Shown in pieces: positions 58,349 to 58,553 of a stretch of 58,553 bases of DNA; the first letter of the stretch is position 1, and every line of letters begins with the position of its first letter. Location: NCBI GenBank assembly GCA_038249115.1, contig JBBRWQ010000007.1, forward strand, positions 1 through 58,553, in the 5' to 3' direction. The notes under the pieces are model-generated. The model was given only the letters and a program-made list of their open reading frames with translations, made no database searches and was not told the DNA's origin. The translations under genes were made by a program, and so were the position numbers. The DNA comes from UBA4719 sp038249115 (GTDB taxonomy: Bacteria; Actinomycetota; Actinomycetes; Actinomycetales; Dermatophilaceae).

Positions 58349-58553
58349 TTCACAAACTCCGGCTCTCCGACAGCCGCCGGCAGCGCCAACGTCGCCTCGA
58401 TGCGCCGCCTTGCGACCTGCCGTGCGGTTCGGCTGGATGTTCACGTCGCTGCCGAACATTTTGATTGCCCTTCGTGTCCACCAGGCGGGCTGTTCCCGCC
58501 GACGCATTGACTACTGGCGGCGCGGTACACCATGTGCTCAGGGACGACCGACA
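58230..58553. mobile_element. Left end of a further cassette (cassette 4), cut by the window edge
   Basis: The DNA after the last core begins with a right arm like those of the other cassettes, so another element is expected to continue past the window. The remaining 200 bases after 58348 contain no gene that I can support. A recombinase, if the array has one, would be sought beyond this point. Confidence 0.55.

Noticed and set aside
58217..58507. Minus-strand 96-residue open frame at the right edge
   Set aside because: It overlaps the repeat core and arm and is arginine-rich without any family pattern; probably a chance frame.

Overview
The window is high-GC DNA from an actinobacterium. The gene order fits the order Micrococcales or a neighbour: nuo operon, polyprenyl diphosphate synthase, korAB, a second partial nuo cluster, then htpX and pepN, with many GTG/TTG starts and ATGA-type overlaps. 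The genus cannot be fixed from the sequence alone.

Positions 1-28163 are chromosomal backbone. A nuo operon entering at the left edge (nuoG, truncated, then nuoHIJKLMN) encodes proton-pumping complex I and is followed by a polyprenyl diphosphate synthase, probably for the menaquinone side chain. On the minus strand lie a RarD/EamA permease and 2-oxoacid:ferredoxin oxidoreductase (korA-korB). Divergent from korA is a second, incomplete nuo cluster (nuoA, B, C, H, I, J, K, L, M, N) with no nuoD, nuoE, nuoF or nuoG. Then come htpX, pepN, yajQ and a complete tRNA-Tyr(GTA) gene.

From the tRNA-Tyr gene to the right edge the window is an accessory array. The 3' 55 bp of tRNA-Tyr (from the anticodon arm to CCA) recurs at 43933-43987, 56378-56432 and 58175-58229. 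Each copy has conserved flanking arms, and the intact gene has the right-hand arm only. This is the structure expected from serial site-specific integration into tRNA-Tyr. It divides the region into three complete cassettes and the start of a fourth. None of the three complete cassettes contains a recognisable recombinase.

Cassette 1 (15.7 kb) carries acyl-CoA and dicarboxylate catabolism. Its left half has a GntR/UTRA regulator, a family III CoA-transferase, an MmgE/PrpD protein, an acyl-CoA dehydrogenase and an HTD2-like hydratase broken by a stop codon. Its right half has a branched-chain-type ABC importer (livKHMGF), an MFS transporter, a CoA-transferase, a GntR/FCD regulator, a frameshifted glutaryl-CoA dehydrogenase and an AhpD-like protein. 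Three similar palindromes upstream of livK, the CoA-transferase/MFS pair and gcdH suggest one regulon for the right half.

Cassette 2 (12.4 kb) holds a complete phenol pathway in one direction: LysR regulator, multicomponent phenol hydroxylase (dmpLMNOP-like), catechol 1,2-dioxygenase and the beta-ketoadipate route (catB, catA, catC, pcaF, pcaD, pcaI, pcaJ), giving succinyl-CoA and acetyl-CoA. Cassette 3 (1.8 kb) contains only an HTH antitoxin/PIN toxin pair. Cassette 4 begins at 58230 and leaves the window.
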